Source: Thiorhodovibrio frisius (lineage in GTDB: Bacteria; Pseudomonadota; Gammaproteobacteria; Chromatiales; Chromatiaceae). Taken from it: a stretch of 64,000 nucleotides of DNA. Below, one piece after another: positions 27,808-37,448 of the stretch; position 1 is the first letter of the stretch, and every line of letters begins with the position of its first letter. Position numbers and translations under genes: made by a program. The stretch is taken from positions 4,148,501 through 4,212,500 of the forward strand of contig NZ_CP121471.1 in NCBI RefSeq assembly GCF_033954835.1. The letters are read 5' to 3'. The notes beneath the pieces were generated by a model. The model worked only from the letters and a program-made list of their open reading frames with translations. It did not search any database and was not told the DNA's origin.

Positions 27808-29712
27808 ATGCCGACTCCGGCCACTCCTGACCCCAACTTGACTGGCGCAGAAGCGCAACAGCGTGGAACACGCCCGGCGCCTGCCGCTGGCGATGATCGG
27901 GCGCACGCAGGTGAAAGCAAACTTGCAGCCAAGCGCTTTCTCGATCAGCAAAAGCCCTTGGCTGGTCTCTATCTGCGCCTGGCCATCGCCATGCAGCTCG
28001 CCAACGGTGGGCTGCTGATCGCCCAAGCCTGGATACTGGCCTATGTGATCAACGCCTTTGTCTTCGCTGGCGCCGGTCGCGCCGAGCTGACCCCTTGGAT
28101 GCTGCCACTGCTCGGGCTCTTCGCGCTGCGCGCCCTGCTGAGCTGGGGCGCCGAGCAGACAGCCTTTCGCGCCGCCGCCGGCGTCAAACGCAACCTGCGT
28201 AATCGGGTCTACCGACACATTCAGGCTGCCGGCCCCCGCTGGATGGCTGGTCAGCGCAGCGGCGCCCTGGCCGAGGATCTGACCAAGGGCATCGAGGCGC
28301 TCGAAGCCTACTATGCCCGCTATCTGCCAGCCATGACGGTGACCATGCTGCTACCGCTGGCCATAATCGTGGTAGTCGCACCCATCGACTGGCTTTCGAG
28401 CCTGATCATGGCGCTGGTCGCGCCGCTCATCCCGATTTTCATGATCCTGATCGGCACCCGGGTGGAGGCCATCAATCAGCATCAGTGGAAGGCACTGGCG
28501 CGCATGGGCGCGCATTTTCTGGATGTGATCCAAGGGCTGACCACGCTCAAGCTGTTCAATGCCAGCCGCCGCGAGGCACAAGTCATTGCCGAGATTTCAG
28601 AGGACTATCGCCGCCGCACCATGGAGGTACTGCGGGTGGCTTTTCTGTCCTCGGCGGTACTCGAATTCTTCGCCACCGTCGGCATCGCCATTATCGCGGT
28701 CTTCATCGGCTTTCGGCTCTACCAACTCGACCTGCCGCTGCCGGATCTAATCGCACCGCCCGAGATCAGCTTTCTGAGCGGATTTTTCATTCTGCTGCTC
28801 GCGCCCGAATTCTTTCTGCCCCTGCGCAGCCTGGGCACCCACTATCATGGGCGACTCGAGGCCATCGCCGCCGCCGAGCGCATCGCCGACATTCTCGACA
28901 CGCCCCTGCCTGAGCGGCCATCGCCCGGCCGTCGCCTGCCCACCAACAGCCCGCTGGCTATTGGCTTTGAGGATGTGCACTTCGCTTACGAAGCAGGTCG
29001 CCCGGCCTTGCAAGGCGCGAACTTTCGCATCAACCCAGGCGAGCGTGTGGCCCTGGTCGGCCCGAGCGGTGCCGGCAAGACCACCATCGCCAGCCTGCTG
29101 CTCGGTTTCGGCATGCCGGATGCTGGGCGGATTGTTGTCGATGGCATTTCCCTTGCCGATATGGACCTTGAAGACTGGCGCCGGCGCCTGGCCTGGCTAC
29201 CACAGCGTCCGCGCTTGTTCCAGGGCAGCCTGCTTGAGAACATCCGCCTGGGCACGCCACAAGCCAGCCTGGAGACGGTGCAAGACGCCGCCAGACGCGC
29301 GCGTGCGGCCGAGTTCATCGATCAACTACCGGCTAGATATGACACCGAAATTGGCGAGCAGGGCGTTGGGCTCTCCGGCGGGCAGATTCAGCGCATCGCG
29401 CTTGCCCGCGCCTTTGTGCGCGACGCCCGGCTGGTGATTCTCGATGAGGCCACCGCCAGCCTGGATCCGGCCAACGAAGCACTGGTGCAGGCCGGCATCG
29501 ATGAGCTGGCGCGTGATCGCGGCCTGCTAATCATCGCCCATCGGCTGGTCACCGTGCGCCATGCTGATCGCATTCTGGTGATTGTTGATGGGCGCATTGC
29601 TGAACAGGGCACGCATGATGAGTTGATCGCCCTACAGGGCCATTACGCGCGCATGGCCAAGGGTCAGTTTGCCGAAATCGCCCAAGCCGCTGATCCCGGA
29701 GAACTTGCATGA
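27808..29712 (+). CDS. cydD: Thiol-reductant ABC exporter subunit CydD
   Basis: A 634-residue half-transporter. Six membrane helices (about 60-350) precede the ATPase domain with Walker A GPSGAGKTT, signature LSGGQIQRIAL, Walker B LVILDEATASLD and the switch His in LIIAHRLV. CydDC exports glutathione and cysteine to the periplasm and is needed to assemble cytochrome bd. An N-terminal extension of about 40 polar residues is longer than usual. The stop overlaps cydC as ATGA. No cydAB lies in this window. Confidence 0.95.
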   Translation: MPTPATPDPNLTGAEAQQRGTRPAPAAGDDRAHAGESKLAAKRFLDQQKPLAGLYLRLAIAMQLANGGLLIAQAWILAYVINAFVFAGAGRAELTPWMLPLLGLFALRALLSWGAEQTAFRAAAGVKRNLRNRVYRHIQAAGPRWMAGQRSGALAEDLTKGIEALEAYYARYLPAMTVTMLLPLAIIVVVAPIDWLSSLIMALVAPLIPIFMILIGTRVEAINQHQWKALARMGAHFLDVIQGLTTLKLFNASRREAQVIAEISEDYRRRTMEVLRVAFLSSAVLEFFATVGIAIIAVFIGFRLYQLDLPLPDLIAPPEISFLSGFFILLLAPEFFLPLRSLGTHYHGRLEAIAAAERIADILDTPLPERPSPGRRLPTNSPLAIGFEDVHFAYEAGRPALQGANFRINPGERVALVGPSGAGKTTIASLLLGFGMPDAGRIVVDGISLADMDLEDWRRRLAWLPQRPRLFQGSLLENIRLGTPQASLETVQDAARRARAAEFIDQLPARYDTEIGEQGVGLSGGQIQRIALARAFVRDARLVILDEATASLDPANEALVQAGIDELARDRGLLIIAHRLVTVRHADRILVIVDGRIAEQGTHDELIALQGHYARMAKGQFAEIAQAADPGELA

Positions 29713-31445
29713 AGGAGTTGCTGCGTCTCTGGCACCTGTTTAAACCCTACCGCGCCTGGATATGGGGTGGCTTTCTGATCGCGCTGGTCACCCTGCTGGC
29801 CAATGTGACCCTGCTGGCCATTTCCGGCTGGTTCATCACTGCGATGGCCGTGGCCGGTGCCGCTGGCGTGATGATGAATTACTTCACCCCGGCAACCATC
29901 ATCCGCGCCAGCGCCATGGCACGCACCCTCGGGCGCTATCTGGAGCGCCTGGTCTCGCACGAGGCCACCTTGCGCCAGCTCTCCGGGCTGCGGGTTTGGT
30001 TCTACCAGCATCTCGAGCCCCTGGCGCCGGCACGCCTGCAAGAATTTCACAGCGGCGACCTGCTAAGCCGCATCCGTTCCGACATCGATGCGCTCGACAA
30101 CTTCTATGTGCGGGTGCTGATCCCGGTGCTGGTCGCGGCCAGCGCCAGTCTGGTTTTTTTCCTCTTCACCGCCTTCTATGATCTCGGCCTGGCGCTCAGC
30201 CTTCTCGTCCTGCTGCTGATCGCTGGTACCCTTCTGCCCACCGCAAGCCGCAAGCTCGGCCGCGAGCCCGGACGCCATCTGGTCGAGACCGAAGCCAAAC
30301 TGCGCCAGACCGCCATCGACGGCACCCAAGGGCTGTCCGAGCTGCTGGTATTCGGCGCCGCCGATGACCACGCACGGAGCCTCGATGCGCTCAGCGCGGA
30401 GTTGATCGCCTCCCAGGATCGCATGAGCCGCCTGGCGGGCATTGCCTCCGGCGGTGTGGGCCTGTGCGCCAATCTGGCACTCTGGTTTGCGATCTGGCTT
30501 GGCCTGCCGCTGCTTGAGACCAACAGCCTGGCGCCACCCCAGCTGGCCATGCTGGCGCTGCTGGCCCTGGCGAGCTTCGAGGCTGTCGCGCCTCTGCCCC
30601 TGGCCTTTCAGCAGCTCGAGAGCACCCTGACTGCGGCGCGGCGGCTATTTGCCATTGTCGACACCCAGCCCGCAGCACCCGAGCCCGAGGGACCGCAGGT
30701 GACGCCCGAGCATTTCCATCTCAGCCTGCGCGGGGTCGGTTTCCGCTACCCCAAGGCAGAGCGCGCCGCCTTGCGTGACTTTAACCTGGAATTACCGGTC
30801 GGAAAGCGCATCGCCCTAGTCGGGCCGACCGGCAGCGGCAAAAGCACGGTAATGAACCTGCTGCTGCGTTTCTGGCTGCCGGACGCAGGAGAGATTCGAC
30901 TCGGCGACCTGCCATTGGCGCAATTACGGGGCGAGGAACTGCGCCGCCATCTGGCCCTGGTGTCGCAGCAGACGCATCTGTTCAACACCAGCATCCGCGA
31001 GAATCTGCTGCTGGCCGCACCGGCGGCGAGCGAGCAAGACTTGGAGCGTGCCTGTCGCACGGCGCAGATTCATGACTTCCTCCAGAGCCTGCCCGAGGGC
31101 TATGACACCTGGGTGGGGGAAACAGGCGTGCGCCTTTCTGGCGGACAGGCAAGACGCATCGCCATCGCCCGCGCACTGCTTAAGGACGCGCCCATTCTGT
31201 TGCTTGATGAGCCAACTGAAGGCCTCGACGGTCCTACCGAACAGGCATTGATGATGGCAATCGATCAAGCCATGGAGGGGCGCAGCACCCTGCTGATTAC
31301 CCACAAGCCCATTGCGCTTGCGCGCATGGATGAGATTCTGGTGATTGATCAGGGACGTCTAGTTGAACGCGGCAGCCACCAGGAATTACTGCAGGGCGAA
31401 CTCTATCCGCGACTACTGGGCTTTGATGCCAGTGCCGCAGCGTGA
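29709..31445 (+). CDS. cydC: Thiol-reductant ABC exporter subunit CydC
   Basis: A 578-residue half-transporter pairing with CydD. The membrane domain begins MKELLRLWHLFKPYRAW; the ATPase domain has GPTGSGKSTV, LSGGQARRIAIARALLK, ILLLDEPTEGLD and LLITHKPIAL. In place of the usual switch-His phrase AHR it has THKPI, as in other CydC proteins. It is translationally coupled to cydD and converges on bamC with a shared hairpin. Confidence 0.95.
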   Translation: MKELLRLWHLFKPYRAWIWGGFLIALVTLLANVTLLAISGWFITAMAVAGAAGVMMNYFTPATIIRASAMARTLGRYLERLVSHEATLRQLSGLRVWFYQHLEPLAPARLQEFHSGDLLSRIRSDIDALDNFYVRVLIPVLVAASASLVFFLFTAFYDLGLALSLLVLLLIAGTLLPTASRKLGREPGRHLVETEAKLRQTAIDGTQGLSELLVFGAADDHARSLDALSAELIASQDRMSRLAGIASGGVGLCANLALWFAIWLGLPLLETNSLAPPQLAMLALLALASFEAVAPLPLAFQQLESTLTAARRLFAIVDTQPAAPEPEGPQVTPEHFHLSLRGVGFRYPKAERAALRDFNLELPVGKRIALVGPTGSGKSTVMNLLLRFWLPDAGEIRLGDLPLAQLRGEELRRHLALVSQQTHLFNTSIRENLLLAAPAASEQDLERACRTAQIHDFLQSLPEGYDTWVGETGVRLSGGQARRIAIARALLKDAPILLLDEPTEGLDGPTEQALMMAIDQAMEGRSTLLITHKPIALARMDEILVIDQGRLVERGSHQELLQGELYPRLLGFDASAAA

Positions 31446-31483
31446 AACAGGCGCTGCATTCTCGGGGGGGCCGGGACCAAGAG

Positions 31484-31513
31484 CCTATGGGGCGAATTAA
31501 TTCGCCCCATAGG
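31484..31513. terminator. Bidirectional hairpin between cydC and bamC
   Basis: A perfect 30-base palindrome, CCTATGGGGCGAATT and its reverse complement, with no unpaired loop in the duplex. It sits between the convergent stops of cydC and bamC. There is no strong T-run on either side, so it may pause transcription or protect the 3' ends rather than terminate by itself. Confidence 0.65.
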
Positions 31514-31522
31514 AAAGACTTC

Positions 31523-32728
31523 TCAGCGCATTTCCTCGCTTAGCAGGCTCAGGATGCGCCCGGCTGTGGGGGAAGTGTCGGGGTTGCCATTAGAATCGTG
31601 AATAGTCACGCGGGTCTGGCCCTGCGCCTCGTTCAGGCGCACCTGGTATTGCTCAACGCCAAGGTCTTTGTTGTTATTCTTCCAGAACGCCAGGCGTGAA
31701 CCCAGCCCTTTTTTCTTGCCCTGGCTCCTGTTCGGATCGTCGTAGCGCACGTAAAACACCCCTTCGGAACGATTGCGATCTTCGACCGCAAAGCCGCTGC
31801 GATCAAGCGCCAGACCAACCTGGCGCCAGGCTTGCCGATAGGGTTCGGCGATGACCAGGGCGCCGCCGCCACTTTGCACCAGTTGCGCACTGCGTGTTGG
31901 CGCGCTTGAGCCCTGTTGCGCGAGCATGCGCTGAGCTTGTTGCTCAGACACACCGAGCGACAGCATCAGCCGCCGCAGCATTGCACCTTCCTTGCCCGGG
32001 TCGCTTGGCGCCGGCTCCCACACAGTGCTGGCCTCCTCGCCCAGGGTATTACGCACCAGGCGCTCTTCCATTGCACGGTGGGTCAGATAGACCTCGGTGG
32101 TGCCGGGACGCGGTCCGGCATCGATACGCACCCGGTATTGATCGCGTGTGGAGGTGCTGTAAAGACCATCGACCACCGTGCGGAACATCTTGGTGACGAT
32201 ATCCCGGCGGACCTCGGCGCGATTTTCAATCCAGTCGGTCTTCATCACACCAATGGACGGCTCCTGCTCAACCAGCAAAATGCCTTGCTGGCGCCAGAAG
32301 GCGACCACCTGCGGCCAAACCAATTGTGGCGATTGATCGATCTGCAGCCAACGCTTGTCGCCCGAGCGTTCCATCTCGACACCCGCGACGCTTGGCAACA
32401 CCTCACCACTGCCGGCGACCCGCTGCCGACGCTCACGCGTGCCGGTGTATTCGGAGTAAGTGGTGATGCCGCTAGCCGGAGGGATGTCGAGGGCATCGTC
32501 GAAAGAGGCGGCGGTGAGATCCGGTGGTAACTCGAGGTTTTCCCCTGCCTCGCGCTGATGTTTGTATTCCAGGCGCTGATCAGGCAAGACCTTGTCGATT
32601 TTGTTCCGGATACCACAGCCCGTCATCAGCGATGCCGCCACCACCGAGGCCACCGAGGCGACGGCCAAGCGCGACCCGAGAATGCGCGGGTTTAATTGTG
32701 AGAATTTGGCTTCCAATTCGACGCTCAT
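31523..32728 (-). CDS. bamC: Outer-membrane assembly lipoprotein BamC
   Basis: A 401-residue BAM-complex lipoprotein. The lipobox is ASLMTGCGIRN, after a rather long N-terminal region (MSVELEAKFSQLNPR), followed by an unstructured stretch that binds BamD in E. coli (LPPDLTAASFDD), then two helix-grip domains. It lies downstream of dapA on the same strand, as in E. coli. The start at 32728 gives an N-region of about 20 residues before the hydrophobic core, longer than usual; a later start is possible. Confidence 0.88.
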   Translation of the reverse strand: MSVELEAKFSQLNPRILGSRLAVASVASVVAASLMTGCGIRNKIDKVLPDQRLEYKHQREAGENLELPPDLTAASFDDALDIPPASGITTYSEYTGTRERRQRVAGSGEVLPSVAGVEMERSGDKRWLQIDQSPQLVWPQVVAFWRQQGILLVEQEPSIGVMKTDWIENRAEVRRDIVTKMFRTVVDGLYSTSTRDQYRVRIDAGPRPGTTEVYLTHRAMEERLVRNTLGEEASTVWEPAPSDPGKEGAMLRRLMLSLGVSEQQAQRMLAQQGSSAPTRSAQLVQSGGGALVIAEPYRQAWRQVGLALDRSGFAVEDRNRSEGVFYVRYDDPNRSQGKKKGLGSRLAFWKNNNKDLGVEQYQVRLNEAQGQTRVTIHDSNGNPDTSPTAGRILSLLSEEMR

Positions 32729-32868
32729 GGCAATTTGCCACCTCAATCTATAGGGAACGAATACCGCTCAAACCGCACGGCCACTGGGTGCGACAAGACC
32801 GCTCAGGCAAAGGCGCGAGTGTACCTCATCAGCGCGCATCGGGCATCGGTTAAGACCACCGGGCGCTG

Positions 32869-33756
32869 TCAAGTGGCGATACAGTCAAGATCCCGCAGGC
32901 TCGCACGCAGTCCGTCATGGTGCGATGCAGTCAGCCAGGTCAAGGGCAGGCGGATGCCCGGCTGACAAAGCCCCATCTCGGCAAGTGCCCATTTGACAGG
33001 GATGGGATTGGACTCAACGAACAACCCCTGATGCAACGGGTCAAGCGCGGCATTCAATGCGCGGGCTTGTTCGGCATCGCCTGCCAAAGCCGCAACGCAC
33101 ATGGCCTGCATCTTTGCCGGAACCAGGTTGCTGGTGACGGAAATCACGCCATCGCCGCCGGCGAGCATGAAGTCGCAGCAGGTTCCATCGTCACCGCTGT
33201 AGAGCAGAAAATCCTTGCCGCAGAGCGCGCGCAAGGCCGCCACCCGAGTCAGGTCGCCAGTCGCCTCCTTAAGACCAACAATGTTAGGCACCTCTGCAAG
33301 CCGCGCGACCGTCTCGGGCTTGAGATCGCATGCTGTGCGCCCCGGCACGTTGTACAGCAACTGCGGCAGCTCGACGGCCTCAGCCACCGCCTTGTGATGC
33401 TGATAGAGCCCTTCCTGCGTCGGCTTATTGTAATAGGGGGTTACCAACAAGGCCGCATCAGCGCCCGCGTCTTTGGCACAGCGGGTCAGGCGGATAGCTT
33501 CGGTCGTTGAGTTGGCCCCGGTGCCGGCAATCACGGGAATGCGCCCAGCTGCCATCTTAATGGTCCGGGTAATGACATCGCAGTGCTCGGTCTCGTCGAG
33601 CGTCGCCGACTCGCCGGTGGTTCCCACGGATACCAGCGCGACTGTGCCGGCTTCGACATGAAAGTCCACCAGCCGCCGCAACGCCTGGTCATCGACAGCT
33701 CCCGATGGCGTCATTGGGGTGATCAGGGCGACAATGCTGCCGCGCATTTTGTTCAT
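32869..33756 (-). CDS. dapA: 4-hydroxy-tetrahydrodipicolinate synthase
   Basis: A 295-residue TIM-barrel aldolase, the first committed step of the lysine/DAP branch, condensing pyruvate with aspartate semialdehyde. It has [18 protein letters not shown], the catalytic Tyr in [12 protein letters not shown], and the Schiff-base Lys in [10 protein letters not shown]. The first ATG (33756, MNKMRGS) and the ATG three codons later are both plausible. It is upstream of bamC and divergent from gcvR. Confidence 0.96.
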   Translation of the reverse strand: MNKMRGSIVALITPMTPSGAVDDQALRRLVDFHVEAGTVALVSVGTTGESATLDETEHCDVITRTIKMAAGRIPVIAGTGANSTTEAIRLTRCAKDAGADAALLVTPYYNKPTQEGLYQHHKAVAEAVELPQLLYNVPGRTACDLKPETVARLAEVPNIVGLKEATGDLTRVAALRALCGKDFLLYSGDDGTCCDFMLAGGDGVISVTSNLVPAKMQAMCVAALAGDAEQARALNAALDPLHQGLFVESNPIPVKWALAEMGLCQPGIRLPLTWLTASHHDGLRASLRDLDCIAT

Positions 33757-34080
33757 TGCGTCGCTCCGTTGGCGGAATCATTGAGCAAAAAATTATTCAG
33801 TTTGCCAGAATCCAGCCCTGACCGGACTCCTGATGTCCTGACATTCATGGTGGGATGGTAGCGCCTGCTTTCCACCCATGGCAAGAATGCCTGCAAGTCG
33901 CCACCGGTCGTGGCTGAAGCCACTCCCACCAGGAAGCCTGTTCGCTCGACATCGCAGGCTTATCATGAGGCAGCGGACCGGGCGAGCTTCAGCCTGCCTG
34001 TCGACAAGCGAGCGTGATACACTCAGTATCGGTTCATTTCCCAGTCCCAACCGACTTAAGTTACAAGCGTCAAAAAGGTC
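33757..34080. other. Divergent dapA/gcvR intergenic region
   Basis: This 324-base spacer should carry promoters for both genes. For gcvR the best element is TGATACACT at 34015-34023, an extended -10-like sequence, with no clear -35. I see no riboswitch-like structure and no coding frame of good quality. Confidence 0.4.
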
Positions 34081-34620
34081 ATGACTAAGCAGAAAACCTT
34101 TCTTGTTCTCTCCGCGCTGGGCGAAGACCATCCCGGCATTGTTGATCGGCTCTCCAAGACCATTCTCGATCAGGGCTGTAGCATCGAAGACAGCCGTATG
34201 ACAGTGCTCGGCGGCGATTTTGCCGCCATCCTGCTGATCGAGGGCAAATGGAATACCCTGGCGAAAGTCGAAAACGTCCTGCCCGATCTTCAGCGCCAGC
34301 TCGGGCTGACCATTACCAGCAAGCGCACCGGCGAGCGCGAGCGCAGTGGCAACAACATCCCCTACGCGGTTGATGTGGTGGCCATGGATCACCCGGGGAT
34401 CGTCCATAACCTGGCCGGATTCTTTGCTGATCGCGGCATTAATATCGAGGACATGGCCACCAACACCTATGCCGCAGCCCACACCGGCACGCCCATGTTC
34501 GCGGTGCACATGACCGTCGGCATCCCGGCTGATACCCACATTGCCACACTGCGGGAAGAGTTCATGGACTACTGCGACGGGCTCAACCTGGACGCCGTGC
34601 TTGAGCCGCTCAAAGCCTGA
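34081..34620 (+). CDS. gcvR: GcvR-like regulator with two ACT domains
   Basis: A 179-residue cytoplasmic protein made of two ACT domains: VLSALGEDHPGIVDRLSKTI and VVAMDHPGIVHNLAGFFADR are the paired ligand-binding loops. In E. coli GcvR binds glycine and blocks activation of the glycine-cleavage operon by GcvA. Its position between dapA and bcp is conserved across gammaproteobacteria. No gcvA is in this window. Confidence 0.88.
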   Translation: MTKQKTFLVLSALGEDHPGIVDRLSKTILDQGCSIEDSRMTVLGGDFAAILLIEGKWNTLAKVENVLPDLQRQLGLTITSKRTGERERSGNNIPYAVDVVAMDHPGIVHNLAGFFADRGINIEDMATNTYAAAHTGTPMFAVHMTVGIPADTHIATLREEFMDYCDGLNLDAVLEPLKA

Positions 34621-34727
34621 GAGTGCGCCCAACATCGCGCCCACCAGATGGCGCTTGGGCTTGATACATGCCAGCCAGCGCACCCATGTTGCCTGGACCC
34701 AGTCATTATCCAACCCGGAGCGAGAAG

Positions 34728-35195
34728 ATGCCTTTAACAGTCGGCGACAATCTTCCAGACATCAAGGTCAAGATCACCGGTGACCGCGAGATCGCGCTCA
34801 GCGATTTTCGTGGTCGCAACCTGGTGCTCTATTTCTACCCCAAAGCCAGCACCCCCGGTTGCACCCAGGAGGGACTCGACTTCACCGCCGCTGCGGATGC
34901 ATTCGCCGCTGCCAATACCGCCATTCTCGGTGCCTCGCGCGATGGCCTAAAGGCGCAGGAAAACTTCAAGACCAAACAGGGATTCAGCTTCGACTTGGTG
35001 TCGGACAAGGACGAAGCGCTGTGCCAGCTGTTTGATGTGATCAAGTTAAAGAAAATGTATGGCAAGGAATCGCTCGGCGTGGAGCGCAGCACCTTTCTGA
35101 TTGACTCTGAGGGCGTGCTGCGGCATGAGTGGCGCAAAGTCAGCGTCAAAGGCCATGTCGATGAGGTGCTGGCTGCCGCCAAGGCCCTGTCATAA
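34728..35195 (+). CDS. bcp: Thiol peroxidase, BCP/PrxQ family
   Basis: A 155-residue peroxiredoxin reducing hydrogen peroxide and organic peroxides. The peroxidatic Cys is in TPGCTQEGLDF. The second Cys found five residues later in E. coli BCP is absent; the only other Cys is in DEALCQLF, so the resolving step must differ or be intermolecular. ATG 34728 (MPLTVGDNLP) has GGAG seven bases upstream. It follows gcvR as usual. Confidence 0.93.
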   Translation: MPLTVGDNLPDIKVKITGDREIALSDFRGRNLVLYFYPKASTPGCTQEGLDFTAAADAFAAANTAILGASRDGLKAQENFKTKQGFSFDLVSDKDEALCQLFDVIKLKKMYGKESLGVERSTFLIDSEGVLRHEWRKVSVKGHVDEVLAAAKALS

Positions 35196-35377
35196 CCTGG
35201 GTTCTCAAGCCTCGCAGGGCGGCCCCGACCTAACCCTCATGGTCCCGACCACCCCGGACAATGAGGCTCCTTATAGGCAAATGCCCCAGTAGCCGCCATG
35301 ACCGGCATGCGCACCCAAACTGGCCAGCTCGACCGCACAAGCCGCGCCATCACCGAGCATAGAAGGCTTGGAATACC

Positions 35378-36796
35378 ATGATTAAGCGCCAAAAGGATTC
35401 ACTATGCCTGTTCGTGCTCGACACCAATGTGTTGATGCACGATCCAACAGCCATTTTCCGCTTCCACGAACACCATGTCTTCCTGCCGATGGTGGTGCTC
35501 GAGGAACTGGATGCCGGAAAAAAAGGCATGTCGGAAGTGGCGCGCAATGTGCGCCAAACCAGCCGCTTTCTTGATGAACTGATCAGCGACGCGCGGCGCG
35601 AAGATATCGAAGCCGGCCTGCCGATCCAGACACTCGGCGATGCTGGGCGCTCATTGTCCGCACCGCCGGCGGGGCGATTGTTTTTCCAGACCGAGCCACT
35701 GGCATCGCGGACCTCCGCCAACCTGCCTGGGCACAACGCCGACAACAACATTCTGGCCACCGCGCTGGCGCTCAAGGAGCAGCATCCCGACCTACAGGTC
35801 GTCATCGTCTCAAAAGACATCAACCTGCGCATCAAGGCCACGGTGCTTGGCATCGCGGCCGAGGACTACTCCAACGACCAGGTCCTTGACGATGTCGACC
35901 TGCTCTACACCGGCCTGCGCACCCTCACGGCCGATTTCTGGGACAGGCACGCCAAAACGCTCGACTCCTGGAAAGAAGAAGGCCGCACTTTCTACCGCAT
36001 TACCGGCCCGGATCTGGCCGAATGGTACCCGGGTGAGTGCCTGTCACTGGATGACAACCCGCCTTTCGAGGCCATCGTGCGCGAGAAGCGCAGCGAGCAG
36101 GAAGCCGTCATCGAACTGGTCGAGGACTATCGCCTGCCACGGCACAACGTCTGGGGCATACGCGCGCGCAACCCAGAGCAGAACTTCGCGCTCAATATGC
36201 TGATGAATCCAGAAATCGACTTCGTCACCCTGCTCGGCACCGCCGGCACCGGCAAGACGCTGCTTGCCCTAGCGGCAGGACTGGCGCAGGTACTTGATCG
36301 CAGCATCTACCGCGAGATCATCATGACCCGGGTGACAGTGCCGGTGGGGGAAGACATTGGCTTTCTGCCCGGCACCGAAGAAGAAAAAATGACCCCCTGG
36401 ATGGGCGCGCTGATGGACAATCTGGAAGTGCTCACCCAGACCGAAGGTGGCGAGTGGGGTCGCGCCGCCACCAATGATCTGGTGCGCAATCGCATCCGCA
36501 TCTCATCGCTCAATTTCATGCGCGGGCGCACCTTTCTGCACAAGTACATCATTCTGGATGAAGCGCAAAACCTGACCGCCAAGCAGATGAAAACCCTGAT
36601 TACCCGCGCAGGGCCGGGCACCAAGATCGTCTGCCTGGGCAATATTGCCCAAATCGACACCCCTTACCTGACAGAAACCACCTCGGGCCTGACCTATGTC
36701 GTCGACCGCTTCAAGTATTGGGACCACAGCGGCCACATTACCCTGATTCGCGGCGAGCGTTCGCGATTGGCGGATTTTGCCTCCGATCGGCTGTGA
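35378..36796 (+). CDS. PIN-PhoH fusion protein (YlaK/PhoH2-like)
   Basis: A 472-residue protein with an N-terminal PIN nuclease (FVLDTNVLMHDPTAIFRF; GHNADNNILATALAL; VSKDINLRIKA) and a C-terminal PhoH ATPase (about 230-472) with Walker A GTAGTGKTLLALAAGL and Walker B YIILDEAQNLT. Related PhoH2 proteins are RNA helicases/nucleases. Length fits the family. It stands alone between bcp and the convergent coaE gene. Confidence 0.93.
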   Translation: MIKRQKDSLCLFVLDTNVLMHDPTAIFRFHEHHVFLPMVVLEELDAGKKGMSEVARNVRQTSRFLDELISDARREDIEAGLPIQTLGDAGRSLSAPPAGRLFFQTEPLASRTSANLPGHNADNNILATALALKEQHPDLQVVIVSKDINLRIKATVLGIAAEDYSNDQVLDDVDLLYTGLRTLTADFWDRHAKTLDSWKEEGRTFYRITGPDLAEWYPGECLSLDDNPPFEAIVREKRSEQEAVIELVEDYRLPRHNVWGIRARNPEQNFALNMLMNPEIDFVTLLGTAGTGKTLLALAAGLAQVLDRSIYREIIMTRVTVPVGEDIGFLPGTEEEKMTPWMGALMDNLEVLTQTEGGEWGRAATNDLVRNRIRISSLNFMRGRTFLHKYIILDEAQNLTAKQMKTLITRAGPGTKIVCLGNIAQIDTPYLTETTSGLTYVVDRFKYWDHSGHITLIRGERSRLADFASDRL

Positions 36797-36839
36797 TGCC
36801 GGAGTCCGAGACAATACCCGCCACATGTCAAACTTGGGC

Positions 36840-37448
36840 TCAACGGCGCACCTGTGCCAAAGTGCGATAAAAACCATCCAACTCCGCCACCCGCGCATCC
36901 AAAGCGTCAAGAGCGCCTGAATTATCAATCAGATCATCAGCTCCGCTCAAACGGCGCTGCCGGTCAACCTGGCTTGCAAGGATGGCATGGATGGTGGCAT
37001 CGCTGAGTCCATCGCGTCTGCGTACCCGCTCAATCTGCATCGCCTCTGGCAGATCGACCACCAGCACGCGATCAACCAGCGCCTGTTGACCGGTTTCAAA
37101 CAATAGCGGAATCGCAAGCAGGCTGTAGGGGCCTGGTACCTGCTCGGCAAGCCGCAGCATCTCGGCGCGGATCATCGGATGGAGAATGGACTCAAGCTCT
37201 TGCCTGACACCGGCATCATGAAAGACCCGCTCACGCATCCAGGCACGATCAAGCGCTCCGGTCGGGGCGCGGGCGGCGGCACCAAAGGCCGCGACAATAG
37301 CTGGCATGGCCGCACCATGCGTCGCCGTCAGGGCATGGGAAATCAGATCGGCATCAATGACAGTCACGCCGCGATGCGCAAAGCGCTCAGCCACGCTTGA
37401 CTTGCCGCTACCGATCCCGCCAGTCAGCGCCACGCACAGCCGACACAT
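36840..37448 (-). CDS. coaE: Dephospho-CoA kinase
   Basis: A 202-residue P-loop kinase making coenzyme A from dephospho-CoA. The N-terminus MCRLCVALTGGIGSGKSSVA has the Walker A; VIDADLISHAL is the conserved Asp region and ALLLF-type strand LLAIPLLFETG follows. Its ATG directly follows the pilD stop. pilBCD-coaE is a common gene order. Confidence 0.95.
   Translation of the reverse strand: MCRLCVALTGGIGSGKSSVAERFAHRGVTVIDADLISHALTATHGAAMPAIVAAFGAAARAPTGALDRAWMRERVFHDAGVRQELESILHPMIRAEMLRLAEQVPGPYSLLAIPLLFETGQQALVDRVLVVDLPEAMQIERVRRRDGLSDATIHAILASQVDRQRRLSGADDLIDNSGALDALDARVAELDGFYRTLAQVRR

Noticed and set aside
33793-34713. A 306-codon minus-strand frame across gcvR
   Set aside because: It covers the clear gcvR gene on the other strand and its translation lacks domain features; it is a shadow of GC-rich DNA.
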